64,000 nucleotides of DNA from Candidula unifasciata (lineage: Eukaryota > Mollusca > Gastropoda > Stylommatophora > Geomitridae): the NCBI GenBank assembly GCA_905116865.2, contig CAJHNH020002017.1, forward strand, positions 1-64,000, written 5' to 3'. Shown here piece by piece: positions 11,837 through 22,378 of the stretch; the stretch's first letter is position 1; every line of letters begins with the position of its first letter. Position numbers and translations under genes: made by a program. The notes under the pieces were generated by a model. It was given only the letters and a program-made list of their open reading frames with translations. It was not told where the DNA came from and did not search any database.

Positions 11837-12467
11837 TTAAATATCATGTAAATTGAACAAATAAACATCAATCGTCTTCCAATGCCTCTGTGGTGCGCGA
11901 CAAAAAAATCGGCTAAGACATTCTCTTTCCCTGGGCGATAAATAACTGTGAAGTTGAACGTCTGTAGAAACATTGTCCATCTTAATATGCGTGAGTTTTT
12001 GATGGGTGCTGAGTTCAAGACTTCGAGTGGACGATGGTCTGTCAAGACAAAGAAGTGACTGCCATACAGGAATTGGGTAAACTTCCCTATTGCCCAAAAA
12101 ATGGCTAGTGCTTCCCTTTCGCCCACGCTGTAACGGCATTCAGTAGGAGACAGCTTCCTGCTGGCATAAACAACAGGAAGTAGGGTGCCCTCTCTGGATT
12201 GCATCAACGTCCCACCAATCGCAACATCAGACGCATCTGTGGATACATAAAACGGCAGAGACAAATCTGGCAAACACAAGAACGGATTACTATTAAATGC
12301 CTTTTGTAATCTCTGGAGCGCGTCCTCGCACTCTCTCGTCCAGATAACCTTCGCTGGCATTCCTTTCATCGTCAATGAGGACAACACGGCTGTAATGGTT
12401 GAATAGTTAGGAATGAATTTGGCATAAAAGTTACATAAACCCAATAACGCACGCACTTGTTTCTTCG
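11837..12467 (-). CDS. RT thumb/connection and RNase H, end of Pol (frame-broken)
   Basis: This frame continues Pol after the break at 12468-12473. It starts in the RT thumb (ALLGLCNFYAKFIPNYS), then reads the RNase H domain. The catalytic pattern is visible: Asp in FYVSTDASD, Glu in SVGEREALAIFW, Asp in FVLTDHRPLEV, and the closing YRPGKENVLAD. RNase H removes the RNA strand during reverse transcription. After LAD the frame turns into unrelated sequence. The expected end of the domain lies in another frame, pointing to a one-base length change in the A run at 11902-11908. No integrase follows, because integrase is upstream of RT here. Confidence 0.9.
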
Positions 12468-15400
12468 TTTTTTGGTATAGGGAATGTTAAGAATCTTACC
12501 CACCGTGGTGGCTTCGGGTTTACGGACCCCGTGTCCTACAACATGACCGAGGAACGTGACCTCCTCGAAAGCGACCTTCACTTTAGTTGGTCTAACTGTC
12601 AGATTAAACGATTTTATGCGTTCCAGTAATGTCTTTAGACCTCGAATATGTTCGTCTAAATCATTATGGAATAGCAGAATGTCATCCAGATAATGAATAA
12701 CATCATTACGACCCTGTAACAACTTGCGTACGAGGCGGGTGAACGTCGCCGGTGCTCCGGAAAGCCCGAAGACCATATAGTTGAAGTGAACCAAACCTTT
12801 GTTCGTCTGAAACGCGGTGTATTTTTTGGAATCCTCGTCTAAGGGAATCTGCCAATAACCCTTGGTAAGATCTAACTTTGTAAAATACCTAGCCTTCGAC
12901 AATGCAACAAACATATCTTCCATATTTGGGATATTTTCAGCATCTACAACCGTGATTCGATTCAATTTTCGGAAATCTATGCAGATCCGAAGGCTTCCAT
13001 CTTTCTTTCGGACAACCACTATTGGAAAAGCATAGGGTGATGTCGACGGTTCAATTATACCCCACTTAATCATGTTATCGATTTCCTTATCCACGGCATC
13101 CCGATAATGAAAAGGTATAACATATGGTTTCATTTTGATGGGTTTATGATCTATTAATTCAATGGAATGCACTGCTTCTGTCGTTCTACCCGGTATGTCC
13201 GATAATGTTTTGTCGAATGTAGCCAAAATACGCTTTATACGACGCACCATATCTGGTGGAACCGAGGGCGCGACTTCCACGTCTCTCCATGTTTCTCTGG
13301 ATACCAGTTCGGGTAGGGACAATTGATGAGCAGTGTCCACCTCGACATCATTGCTCTCTTCGTCAATGACGTGGCAGAATGCTGCCTCCATTTCTTCTTC
13401 TTGCAAATTATTGTCGGGTGCCTCAGCTGCTTCTAACACTTCAGACAAAACACCAGGGCGAGACTTAAACTCTTTAAGCATGTTTAGATTATATACTTTA
13501 TGATGTCCTCTGACATCAATAAGATAGTCCACATCTGAAATTTTCTTAATAACTTTAAAAGGACCCTGCCATTTGGCTGATAAACAATTATTATTATCTT
13601 GCAGAAATATCAATACATCATCATTAGGCTGGAGAGTGATTAGTCTCCGGTTACGGTTAACGTATTCTCTTTGATGAGTACCAGTATTTTCCAAGTTGTC
13701 CCGTGCAACTTGACAACCTGAGATTATCTTGTTACGTAACTCCGTCACGAATTTAATATATGTTTGAGGCGCTTCTTGATCGCCTTTACCGATCCATATG
13801 TCCTTTAACAGCGACAGTGGACCTCTGGGATTAGCACCATATATAAGTTCGAAAGGTGAGAAACCTGTACTGCTCTGGGGCACCTCACGATAGGCGAACA
13901 AAACAGCAGGAAGGTATTTATCCCAGTCTGCTGGAAATTGATTAGTAACTTTGGCTAGCATAGCTTTTATTTTCCCATTTAAATTTTCTACTAGCCCATT
14001 TGATTGTGGGTGATATCTTGCAGAAAAAACGTGAGAGATGGCAAGTAATTTGTCAAAAGAGCGCATTGCTTCTGAAATAAATTGTGATCCGTGATCTGAC
14101 AGAATTGTTTCAGGAAAGCCTACTCTAGAGAATATAAGCATCAATGCTTCTGCTACTGACTCAGTAGTGATATGACGTAACGGTACTGCTTCAACCCAAC
14201 GTGATGCCATGTCTACAAATGTTAAAATGTATCTAAATCCTCTTTGTGAAACAACCGGTAACGGACCCACAAGATCGACAGCAACTTTTTCGAAAGGACG
14301 ACATGGAAGATAGACCCTTTGAATAGGAGGTTTCTGAGATGCATCCTTTCTCGCCATCATTTGACAGTCTTTACATGACCTACAGTATTTCCTAATATCT
14401 GTGGAACAACCAGGCCAATAGAATTGTGCAAGAACTCTTTTCTGTGTTTTACCTATACCTAAATGTGCAGCAAAAGGAGTGTCATGTGCAACTCTCAGAA
14501 CATCGGTTCTATAACATAAAGGAACGACTAATTGTTTACATTGCATAACAGGTGATTTAAAATATCTCATTAAAATTCCATTCTTCACATAAAAATGCCA
14601 TGTACCTTGCTTACATGTTCTAACACCGGTTACTTCTGCCCTAGAAAAGCATTTAGTGAGTGTAGGATCCGCCCGTTGTTGTATCGCAAAACTGTTTGTT
14701 TTCGGTGCGTGTGGTTCGTTTCCAGGCACTTTTGGTCGTTCTGGTTCATTCTTTACTGCTTCTTCGCTAGCTATCCCACATGTGATAGCTATTTGGTTTT
14801 CGTTCGAAGTAGCTGACTGTAACGGAGGTGTGGCTTCCTCGTTACTTACTCTCTGTTGAGCGCGTGTAACTGCAGCATTAGCTTCAGTCACACCCTCATT
14901 TTCATTATACCAGCGTTCGATTTCCTCACGCGAGGGCATCTTTGCTCCTGGAACTGATCCAAGGAGTACGTCTGCTGATGGTCTCTCCAAAACACACACT
15001 TCGGCAACCCCTTGAAAATACGGGTTATTTAAATAGACTTTTGCTAAAGGAAATCTTTCTAAACGACCACCAAAAGTACGACACTTGCAATACCGACCTA
15101 AGTATGCTGATTTGGGGATTAGGTATCTAGCCACTCCTATAACACTGGCGCCCGTGTCACGTAATACTTTAGATTTTATGTTTCCAACATAACCATTATG
15201 CAAAGGCAAACCAGCCTCCAGTGGTACAGCTGACAACGCTGGGTAAACAATTTCTGGATGGATTCGAACCTGACCGTCTGCTAAATTTGTCACTTTTTGT
15301 GACATCGCTGCGTTTACTGTTTGCGCGGAATTAGCATGACTGTTCATAACCCTTGGGCACTCAGAACGTTTATGGAAACCACGGCATACATAGCACCTTA

Positions 15401-15560
15401 TAGGACCTGTGTTGCGTTGAAACCTACCTCGTGAAGATGGACCATCGTCATCATCTTTCCTGTGTCGCTTGTGGGGACAATCGGGACTTTTGTGTCTCCA
15501 CGAAAGACAGATTGAACAAGCAGATGAACGGGGTTGATAATGTTCACCCTGCTTTTTGGA
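12468..15560 (-). CDS. Nucleocapsid zinc knuckles, protease, integrase and RT of a Gmr1-like Pol
   Basis: One long frame; the first ATG is at 15347 but the frame is open further upstream. In order: two zinc knuckles (15477-15518, Cys-x2-Cys-x4-His-x4-Cys; 15357-15395, with one residue fewer before His); an aspartic protease with VLRDTGASV and DVLLG; the integrase zinc finger (HDTPFAAHLG, YCRSCKDCQ); the integrase core with Asp in VAVDLVGPLP, Asp in ETILSDHGSQF and Glu in NGLVENLNGK; a C-terminal module with KWQGPFKVI; then RT with YAFPIVVVRKKDGSLRICID, FTKLDLTKGYWQIPL, FGLSGAPATFTRLV and YLDDILLF. No chromodomain is seen. The nucleocapsid and protease share one frame with no stop between them, so Gag and Pol seem to be a single polyprotein. 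The frame breaks at the T run 12468-12473 in the RT thumb. Confidence 0.95.
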
Positions 15561-16243
15561 CGTTTGATCTCTATGGGGTGGTTGTCTCTGTTCGCTGTGG
15601 CTGCGATAGCGCCCCTGCCTATTATGGCATTTGTTCCACCCGGGCCGATTTGACGAGGCGTTGTGTGCACCCTAATACTGGATGCAGCTGGGAGTATGTC
15701 CTCGAACCTGGGGTTGTGCAATGGTTTACCAGGATGTGCAGTGACATACTGTTCTCCCAATGTTGTCATCTCCTCAACTGACTTCGGTTTCCTTTCTTGA
15801 AAAAATGAGAACATCTCCGAACTACATGAAGACAAAATTTTATCTCGAATAATGAGATCAGCCAACTTATCATAAGAGTTTTTAACATCTGCCAATGTCA
15901 CCCAACGCGTAAACAACGTTCTAACGCGGGCCACAAAATCAGCGAAACTTCCATCGACGGATGGCACAACAGATTTAAACTGCACACGGTAACCCTCTTC
16001 GGTCATGCACTTCGACGCCAGCAGTTTTTGTTTGACTATTTCGAACGACGCGCGTTCGTCTTCTGATAAGTTCGTGAACGTGTTCAAAACTGGTCCCGTT
16101 AGCAAATCCCTTAAACGAGATACCCATTGTTCCTCTGGTATCTTAGCGGTATTCATCGCTAAAGAGAAGCGATCCAAAAAATTATGAAGATCTTCTGTAG
16201 GTGTAAGAAAACGGTAATTTGGGTATGTAGACACATGCCCCTT
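15398..16243 (-). CDS. Gag capsid region with SCAN-like fold
   Basis: Middle part of Gag. The stretch from WVSRLRDLLTGPVLNTFTNL to FADFVARVRTLFTRWV has the pattern of the SCAN/retroviral capsid C-terminal domain. SCAN domains of vertebrate zinc-finger proteins have been traced to Gag of Gmr1-like elements, which supports the family call. The capsid protein packages element RNA in cytoplasmic particles. The frame drifts out of register after IEIKRPKS, at the T run 15553-15557, where the zinc-knuckle frame takes over. Upstream it joins the coiled-coil part by another one-base break at the C run near 16238. Confidence 0.85.
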   Translation of the reverse strand, partial: KGHVSTYPNYRFLTPTEDLHNFLDRFSLAMNTAKIPEEQWVSRLRDLLTGPVLNTFTNLSEDERASFEIVKQKLLASKCMTEEGYRVQFKSVVPSVDGSFADFVARVRTLFTRWVTLADVKNSYDKLADLIIRDKILSSCSSEMFSFFQERKPKSVEEMTTLGEQYVTAHPGKPLHNPRFEDILPAASSIRVHTTPRQIGPGGTNAIIGRGAIAATANRDNHPIEIKRPKSRVNIINPVHLLVQSVFRGDTKVPIVPTSDTGKMMTMVHLHEVGFNATQVL

Positions 16244-16625
16244 GTTCGGAACCCGAACGGCTACTAGTCACAAGACGACGGCTCTCTGATTCTGACACAG
16301 CAACAACCTTGTCTCTATCTATACGCGCTAGTTCTAATTCGTTCTCCAAACGTAACCTTTCCAAATTAGTCTCCATTTCGAAACGCAGTCTCTCCGCCAT
16401 AGCTTCTTTTTCCCAGCGTAGTTTCTCAGCCTCAGCTTCTTTTTCCATGCGTAACTTCTCCAACTCCATTTCTTTTTTCCAGGCGCGTTCTGCTGTTCTC
16501 TCATCGCGTAACTGGTTATCTCTGTCCGACAACTCTTTCATTCTGGCTTCGGCGAAAGCTAAGAGTTGTCCATTTTCTAGGCCTATACTACGACCTAACT
16601 CCAAAAACTCAGCAAATGTAGACAT
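16244..16625 (-). CDS. Gag N-terminal coiled-coil region
   Basis: Starts at the ATG at 16625 (MSTFAEFLELG). Most of it is a charged helix of Glu/Lys/Arg/Leu heptads (for instance EKLRMEKEAEAEKLRWEKEA), a probable coiled coil for Gag multimerisation. Its frame ends shortly after SGSEQG, where a one-base change in a C run connects it to the capsid region. The open frame as sequenced continues out of register to 16182. Confidence 0.85.
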
Positions 16626-17666
16626 ATTTAAATAATATGACAATCAATATACAATATATGATATATATGATAGTGTGTGGTGAAGTGACGCTACAGGACA
16701 ACGAATACTGCGTACTGTCACACACGTACAATGCGACGAGTCTGACAGACGATAATAAAAAAAATGACTCCACAAATACACCAATGGAACTAACAAATAG
16801 AGAAGGGACAATCGTCGAAAGAACACCAAGTAGCACTATTACAAACTAAACGTACAGGACGTGACGAGACCGGACTAAGACACTTTAGCCTAAATCAATC
16901 CACCGAGTCGCGAATAGATAAACTATCTCCCTGTTATAATGGGGACCACTCCGAGGGTTGAAGTTGGCTACAGACAGAGCCAAAGACGATATGACACTCT
17001 AGTGGTGAGCTAGTTGAAATATCGAATAAGGCTCTCACCGCCCAACCTCCCGCTTACTTGATAACACGTAACAATTAATGTCGCTCTCCACTTGCGCACG
17101 GGAAAACCAGGTCTGTTCTCTGGAGGAAAGAGTTAAAATGTCAGCGCAACAGAAACCACAACAACCACAATTGACTTACCAATTGGGTGGCAGACAAACA
17201 ACACACTGCAATGTTAGCGATGAAAAATCGCTAAATAACGACCGGTACAACGGCAAGTAGCAGATCAATGTACAACCAAAAGGACGACTTGATCCGATTC
17301 AATCGAACGGAAAGTGGCACAGTCAGTAACGGTGACTTGATTATGATGAAGATCCAGCGAAGTATGATACGGAGATCCAACGAAGAGTGCTACTGTCCCG
17401 ATGAAGATCCAACGAAGAAGAATGATACGGTCCCGATGAAGATCCAACGAACGAAGAATGATATGGTCCCGATGAAGATCCAACGATGGCTAGAACAGAC
17501 CGGCGGCGGCGACTTGATACATTGAACGATATCCACAGCTAGAGATTGGTAAAGACTGTGACAATTGGAATGTGCTTCGTGTACAACTTGAGGCACAACA
17601 ATGCGACAAAATGTCGTATCACACTTGTGACGAGAGGTCCCTCATTCTTTAAAGGCTGGCTCCCAT
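16626..17666 (-). other. 5' leader of the LTR element, with an internal tandem repeat
   Basis: About 1 kb between the 5' LTR and the Gag ATG. At about 17345-17490 the plus strand carries roughly four copies of a 40-43 bp unit containing CCCGATGAAGATCCAACGA. No domain is recognised in the short frames. The length leaves room for packaging or translation-control signals, but none can be assigned from sequence alone. Confidence 0.6.
17648..17666 (-). promoter_or_regulatory. Candidate primer binding site
   Basis: On the minus strand, one base after the 5' LTR, the sequence reads TGGGAGCCAGCC. The TGG start fits pairing with a tRNA 3' CCA. I cannot name the tRNA. Confidence 0.5.
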
Positions 17667-18276
17667 TGATACGTGCGGTCCTTCATTGTGACGTGCAGAG
17701 CTTCATGCTGATGTGTGTGGTACCAAGATGAATTAGGCCAAGTAGGGGTAAAACAGTAGTTACTTCAATGCTTTCAGAATGTAGAGCTCGAACGCTATGC
17801 GTTAAGTTCCAATGGTTGTATTGATATATACGATCAGCAATACAAGGAGAAATACATATGCAATCAATAATCAACTCGTTCAACCAAAGCTCACTCGTAC
17901 ATCCGTGGACGGTTATGTCCTTACGATAGGTCGCAGTCCGACCTTGAGATCCAGACGATTTACTTTCTCCTCGGACAAGTCCGAATTAAGCAATGAAAGT
18001 ATACCGGCATACTGCCGAGAATGTAGTGCTCACCAGCTTCCTGCTGAGGTCTTGGAGTCCCGGTGTAAAACGTCCTCAAGGATCCAACTTTATATAACGT
18101 TTGCTTCCGTGGGATCCCGGGGTAAAGCGTCCTCAAGGATCCCCACGTCCGTCTCCTTCGGACTATAAACATCAACTGCTTTTACAACAATAAATCATAA
18201 CAACGTTACGTATTGTTTTGACGTCTTATTTGCTCACTCCGTACTGGTGCGTTCTGGTGCACATTCGCACGCGACA
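17667..18276 (-). repeat. 5' LTR of the Gmr1-like element
   Basis: 610 bp, nearly identical to the LTR at 10974-11582. It holds the element promoter. On the minus strand it begins TG and ends CA, next to the candidate primer binding site. Confidence 0.96.
18089..18097 (-). promoter_or_regulatory. Candidate TATA box in the 5' LTR
   Basis: The minus strand reads TTATATAAA, about 180 bp from the 5' edge of the LTR on the element strand. The same box is at 11395-11403 in the other LTR. Confidence 0.55.
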
Positions 18277-18432
18277 CCAGGTCGACCCAGCCTTGAGTGG
18301 GTACCGGGTGCAGTCCCGGGAAGTAAAGGCAGCCGGCGTGATGCTGACCACATCACCCATCTTGTGCCGATTGGTGTATAAAAATATAGGTCTAGCCCTA
18401 TATGCCCTATACGCCTAAAGGCGTGGAAAAGG
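18277..18432 (+). repeat. SINE-V 3' part, right of the LTR element
   Basis: Continues the SINE broken at 10973, beginning with the duplicated CCAGG and ending with the TATAGGTCTAGCCC tail. Confidence 0.85.
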
Positions 18433-20029
18433 GTCCTTTAATTTTTTTTTAATTTACAGCTTTGTGTTAATTGAGTTCGGAATGGGGCAGATTGCTTACC
18501 TGTTAGCAGCATACAGTTGTCAGTGTTGGAGCACATTTCCATGTGCCATGTTCCAGGGACATTCTATGTATTTCATACACTAGCTAATGCAGACTATCGC
18601 TGTCACTAGGGAGTGGTGTTAGACCCAACCTAGTTTCTTCCTAGCCTGACTGCTAGCCCCTAGGATACTGTGGATATCTGGGGATAGACCCGATCGGTCT
18701 ATAAAAGCCTAGCACAGACATCTGAGCTACGTTAACTTTTTCACTGTTCTTTTGAGGATGAAATTTTTCTTGATTTGAAATCCCCACCCTAGCTCTTTCC
18801 AGGAGCCGCAATATAGCCAGGCCATAAATATGGCCTAATGGTTTCTGGGACCTCTCCACGGTGATCCTCATCCACATGGTGGCACATTGTGTGATCGGGT
18901 GTTTATCGCTTGTGTTATGTCCTGGTGGGATAGAAAGTCAGTCAGTCAGTCATCTGAGCTACATCATCTGATCCAGTTATCTCCTTGTGAGATGGAATTG
19001 TTCGTTTTTTGAAGCCCTACTCTGGCTCTTGCCAGAGGCCGCAATATAGCCCGACAATAAATTTGGTCTAATGGCTGAACGCGGTTCCTGGGACCTCTCT
19101 ACGGTGATCCTCATCCACATGCTGGCACTTTGTGTCATCGGGTGTTTATCCCTTGTATGGTGTCCTGGCGGGGTAAAAGTCTACTACTACATCTGAGCTA
19201 CATAACTGTAGGAATTTGGATGGGTGGTGAACGAGGTATGGTGTTTGGTGATTGCTAACTCTGGTTTTCTTCTTTATCACAGGATGTTACTAATATCTTA
19301 AGGCCAGGTCAACGATCAGTATCCAAACGCACACCAAGGGTAACCAGCATACAGCCTACAGTACGAGGAATCATCGGTGAACACCTCACTCGTGTCGATA
19401 CACCAATGTCCGGATCTACATGAGACTGCACAACTGTCCACTGTTCCTTGATGATCACCATCACCTTGTGTCCTTAACCCATGAGCTGTTTATGTGGTTG
19501 GGCTGCTAACAACTGCAACGACCAGAGAAGGGCCTAGAGTCTAATAAAGAACATTTTAAAAGTATCAAGGAACCTTATACCTTGATCAGATTACTAAATA
19601 AATTATTAACAATATAATTTCATAAACTATAAACATTCAGGGTTTCTTATGACTCCAGTGTCTGATGAACAATAGTATTTGTTGTTGGATTCATAAGGCG
19701 TCAAACATTATCAATGTTACCGCCTCCGACTCCATTTTCATATTAGATGTTGTGATGTCGTAGGCTGTCTTGCACTCAAGATTTTCCATTGGCTTTCGCT
19801 ACGAATCCCCAGGCACTTATCTTTCCTCTTAACACCGAACCTTTTGTGTAGATAATCAGATCATGTTGAGGTGAATTGTCGTGAATCAACAGTTGGACTT
19901 CCACCTCTGTAGCGCCCGCTGGTCACTCCCGGCCCAATGTGATTATAACCCCACACAGGTCAGACTTTTCCTCTGGTGCTCTGGGAGGTAACCCACGGAA
20001 TTGCAGTTATTTTAGTAACTTACCTCCCT
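18433..20029. other. Copy-B non-coding stretch with a SINE-E pair
   Basis: Duplicate of about 2054-3635. It contains two SINE-E copies (about 18778-18945 and 19012-19190). No gene seen. Confidence 0.55.
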
Positions 20030-20310
20030 TGAATCCGCCTCTTTTACGCCAGCTGTAAACTGGCGGAAAGTTCTAGTTGTTTGTCCACTTCTAAACTGCA
20101 GTCCTGTTCCAGAACTTGAGTGTTGCCATCCAGTTTGACATATCTTACTAATGTGTATGCAGACTGTTGGTTCCTTGCCGCTCAGGCAGAAGCACTCCGA
20201 CTTTGAAGGAAGCTCCCAATCAGTCGATTCTTGCGACATGATTTTGGGTAGGCAGTGGATCTATTCTTGTTTTCCATATTACAGGGCCCCAGAACCCACA
20301 CGGGGACCTT
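20030..20310 (-). repeat. SINE-A copy (duplicate of 3640-3915)
   Basis: Minus-strand SINE-A. It differs from its partner by small indels, including an extra ATTCTAGTTGTTTGTCCAC-like segment that copy A lacks. Confidence 0.75.
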
Positions 20311-20465
20311 CCTTGAATAAATCAACGGCTTCGATGTCATATTTGTCACCTTACGTTTAATAAAAATACTTTCCCTATTGTATTCACCAACTCGACCATA
20401 ATAATCTTATTATTTTCATTACTACAGTTTTGAACATCTATTGTTTTAAATTACTGTTAATTTCA

Positions 20466-21140
20466 AGTAGTCCGCGTCTGTGGCTTCGTCGCTTAATGCC
20501 ATGGGTGCCAGGTTCGATCCTAGCTTCGGACGGTTTGTCTTGCGTTGGTTCCGACAGTGGTGCTCAGAGTTGACCGTTCAGTGAGCAGTGGCAAACTACT
20601 AAACGTAAAATTTGCCTTGAAAACCCAAGAACATGCTAGGGTTGGTTCTGCACCGTCCTTTAGAGGATTCGCAATTAACTTTAACATCAAGTCAATATTA
20701 AGTGTGGGAAATCCTAAACTTATTCATGATTTGTCCTGGGGGGGGGGGGGGCCTCAGTGGTCTCGAAGTATGGTGTCCACCTCGAGTGCTGGAGGTTCCG
20801 GATTCAATCCCCGGTAAGGGCTAGGATTTTTTCACGTGGAATTGGACTTCTAGTAATTCCGCCTGGTTTCGGCGTTGCGAAAGCGCTTCGTAATGCCTGG
20901 ATAGCAGGTTCCATCCTAGCTCTGCACGTAAACAAATCCCTCGGCAGGTGGAAATCGAAAAGAGTAGCCTAAAGGTGCTGCCTGGGCAAAATTTGGAGTT
21001 GAAAATCTATTAAAAGTATTTCAGGGTCCTTGCCGGCGCTACAGAGCCTGTGCACTGGGCTGAGCTTCTTCGGACTCAGTCTTGAGTTAGAAGAAGAACG
21101 GAGCACTTATGAGTGTGCCATGATGTTCATCCGTTGTTCA
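20466..21140 (+). repeat. SINE-2 and tRNA-like composite repeats, copy B
   Basis: Duplicate of 4083-4775. The poly-C run present at 4436-4452 in copy A is absent here, and the poly-G run is at 20739-20750. Confidence 0.55.
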
Positions 21141-21411
21141 AACTTTAAACTTCAAATGCATTGTCCTGTTGTGTTATTTTATTATATGTCACTTGGGACT
21201 CACATTCTATACTTCCATTCCGTTTTATTCTGTGTAATCAGTCCAATTTTGCATAAGTGGAATGGATGGGGGGGGGGGGGGAGCGTCCTCGCCTCCTTAA
21301 TCCGTTTATTTCACTCTTGAGTACCCGTTTGGGGATTCTCTCGTTTCTCTTTTTTTTTTCCTCAGCAGATGTCAAATCTTTTCGAATTAAGGCAAGATAA
21401 TAAATGCATGG

Positions 21412-21621
21412 ATGGATGGCATTAAGACAGAAACGTGGGAGGCTGTTGCCCAAGACCGAGATGAATGGCGTACAGCCGTCAAGCATGCTGCATTAGCCTG
21501 CTGGGTAGCGGAGGTTGCACTGAAAGAGGCAAAGGCAGACACGAAAGAACTGTTTGAAAAATCCAACCTCTTCTGTCGCGTCCATCTATTGCCCGCACTG
21601 CTCAAGAACTTTCCAGGCTAA
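21412..21621 (+). pseudogene. Small open frame, duplicate of 5053-5262 (probable LINE remnant)
   Basis: The same 69 codons with two residue changes relative to copy A. The frame stays open and the stop codon is TAA instead of TGA. The composition and WEAV...DRxEWR pattern suggest a LINE ORF2 tail. Confidence 0.35.
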
Positions 21622-21937
21622 TATGGGAATCCTCAGTCATCTTCGTACTGACAGTCATTTTCGATTACTACATTTTGGATGCACAGCGGTCTTTATCAGT
21701 TGTGAGGGCTGAACACCTCAGGCCCCCAACAAACTCGTGGCAAATTCCGTCGTTTGCTAACTAATGCAGTTTACCCCATGCGTGGGTGTGCGCTGGAGAG
21801 GGCGATATACTTTTCTTATTTTACCATGTGTGTTCTTGTGCAAGTGCTTTTTTAATTATATTATTATCTTTGTTTTTTCCTAATGTGTATCGTATCCAAC
21901 GCCATAACTGTTTTGTAATCGATTGAATCACTTATAT

Positions 21938-21990
<53 letters not shown>

Positions 21991-22269
21991 CCTCTGCAAC
22001 GGCAACCGGGTGGTCCATTAGCTCGGCTGTAGACGACTTCGTCTCCTGTCGGGACAGTACTTGGGTCTGTCTCCTTTGATCGCATCAACACTGCAGGAGT
22101 ACTTTTCAGGGCTTTTGGTGGTTTGCAATTCTGAGCCATTTTATATGGCCCACATAACCTAGTCACAATTATAACTTAAACTAGTCACAATTATAACTTA
22201 AAACTCTTCCTTCGGGGATGCTGTTTAAGCGCGACGATTTGTTCCCCCATTAAAGCATCTACCTACCTG

Positions 22270-22356
<87 letters not shown>

Positions 22357-22378
22357 GCTCTCTCTCTCTCTCACTCTC
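21938..22378. repeat. (CT)n microsatellites flanking a dispersed repeat
   Basis: Two CT runs (about 21940-21988 and 22270-22378) flank a copy of the repeat seen at 5585 and 32265. The first run is much shorter in copy A. The minus-strand frame of Arg/Glu repeats here is not a gene. Confidence 0.9.

Larger units (their letters stand above)
10974..18276 (-). mobile_element. Complete Gmr1-like Ty3/Gypsy LTR retrotransposon, 7,303 bp
   Basis: Minus-strand element with LTRs of 609 and 610 bp that begin TG and end CA and differ at about three positions. It is flanked by a 5 bp duplication CCAGG, and copy A carries the uninterrupted site. Inside, on the minus strand: a roughly 1 kb leader, Gag (coiled coil, SCAN-like capsid region, two zinc knuckles), protease, integrase, reverse transcriptase, RNase H, and a purine tract before the 3' LTR. 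Integrase precedes RT, which is the Copia-like order of the Gmr1 group in Ty3/Gypsy. No env-like gene is seen. Four one-base frame breaks in homopolymers interrupt Gag-Pol, so this copy as sequenced is not fully open. Confidence 0.96.
9062..22084. repeat. Direct segmental duplication, copy B, interrupted by an LTR retrotransposon
   Basis: Second copy of the segment at 1-5688. It is about 5,715 bp long without the 7,303 bp LTR element and its duplicated 5 bp target. It starts directly at the end of the (ACT)n array and ends within a dispersed repeat. The poly-C run near 10008-10042 is far longer than its counterpart near 948-960, and the CT run at 21940-21988 is expanded against copy A. Confidence 0.9.

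Noticed and set aside
10974..18276. Endogenous retrovirus with env
   Set aside because: No env-like frame between RNase H and the 3' LTR (only about 250 bp), and the domain order is that of Gmr1-like retrotransposons.
21864..22166. Arg/Glu-rich minus-strand protein
   Set aside because: Product of the CT microsatellite.
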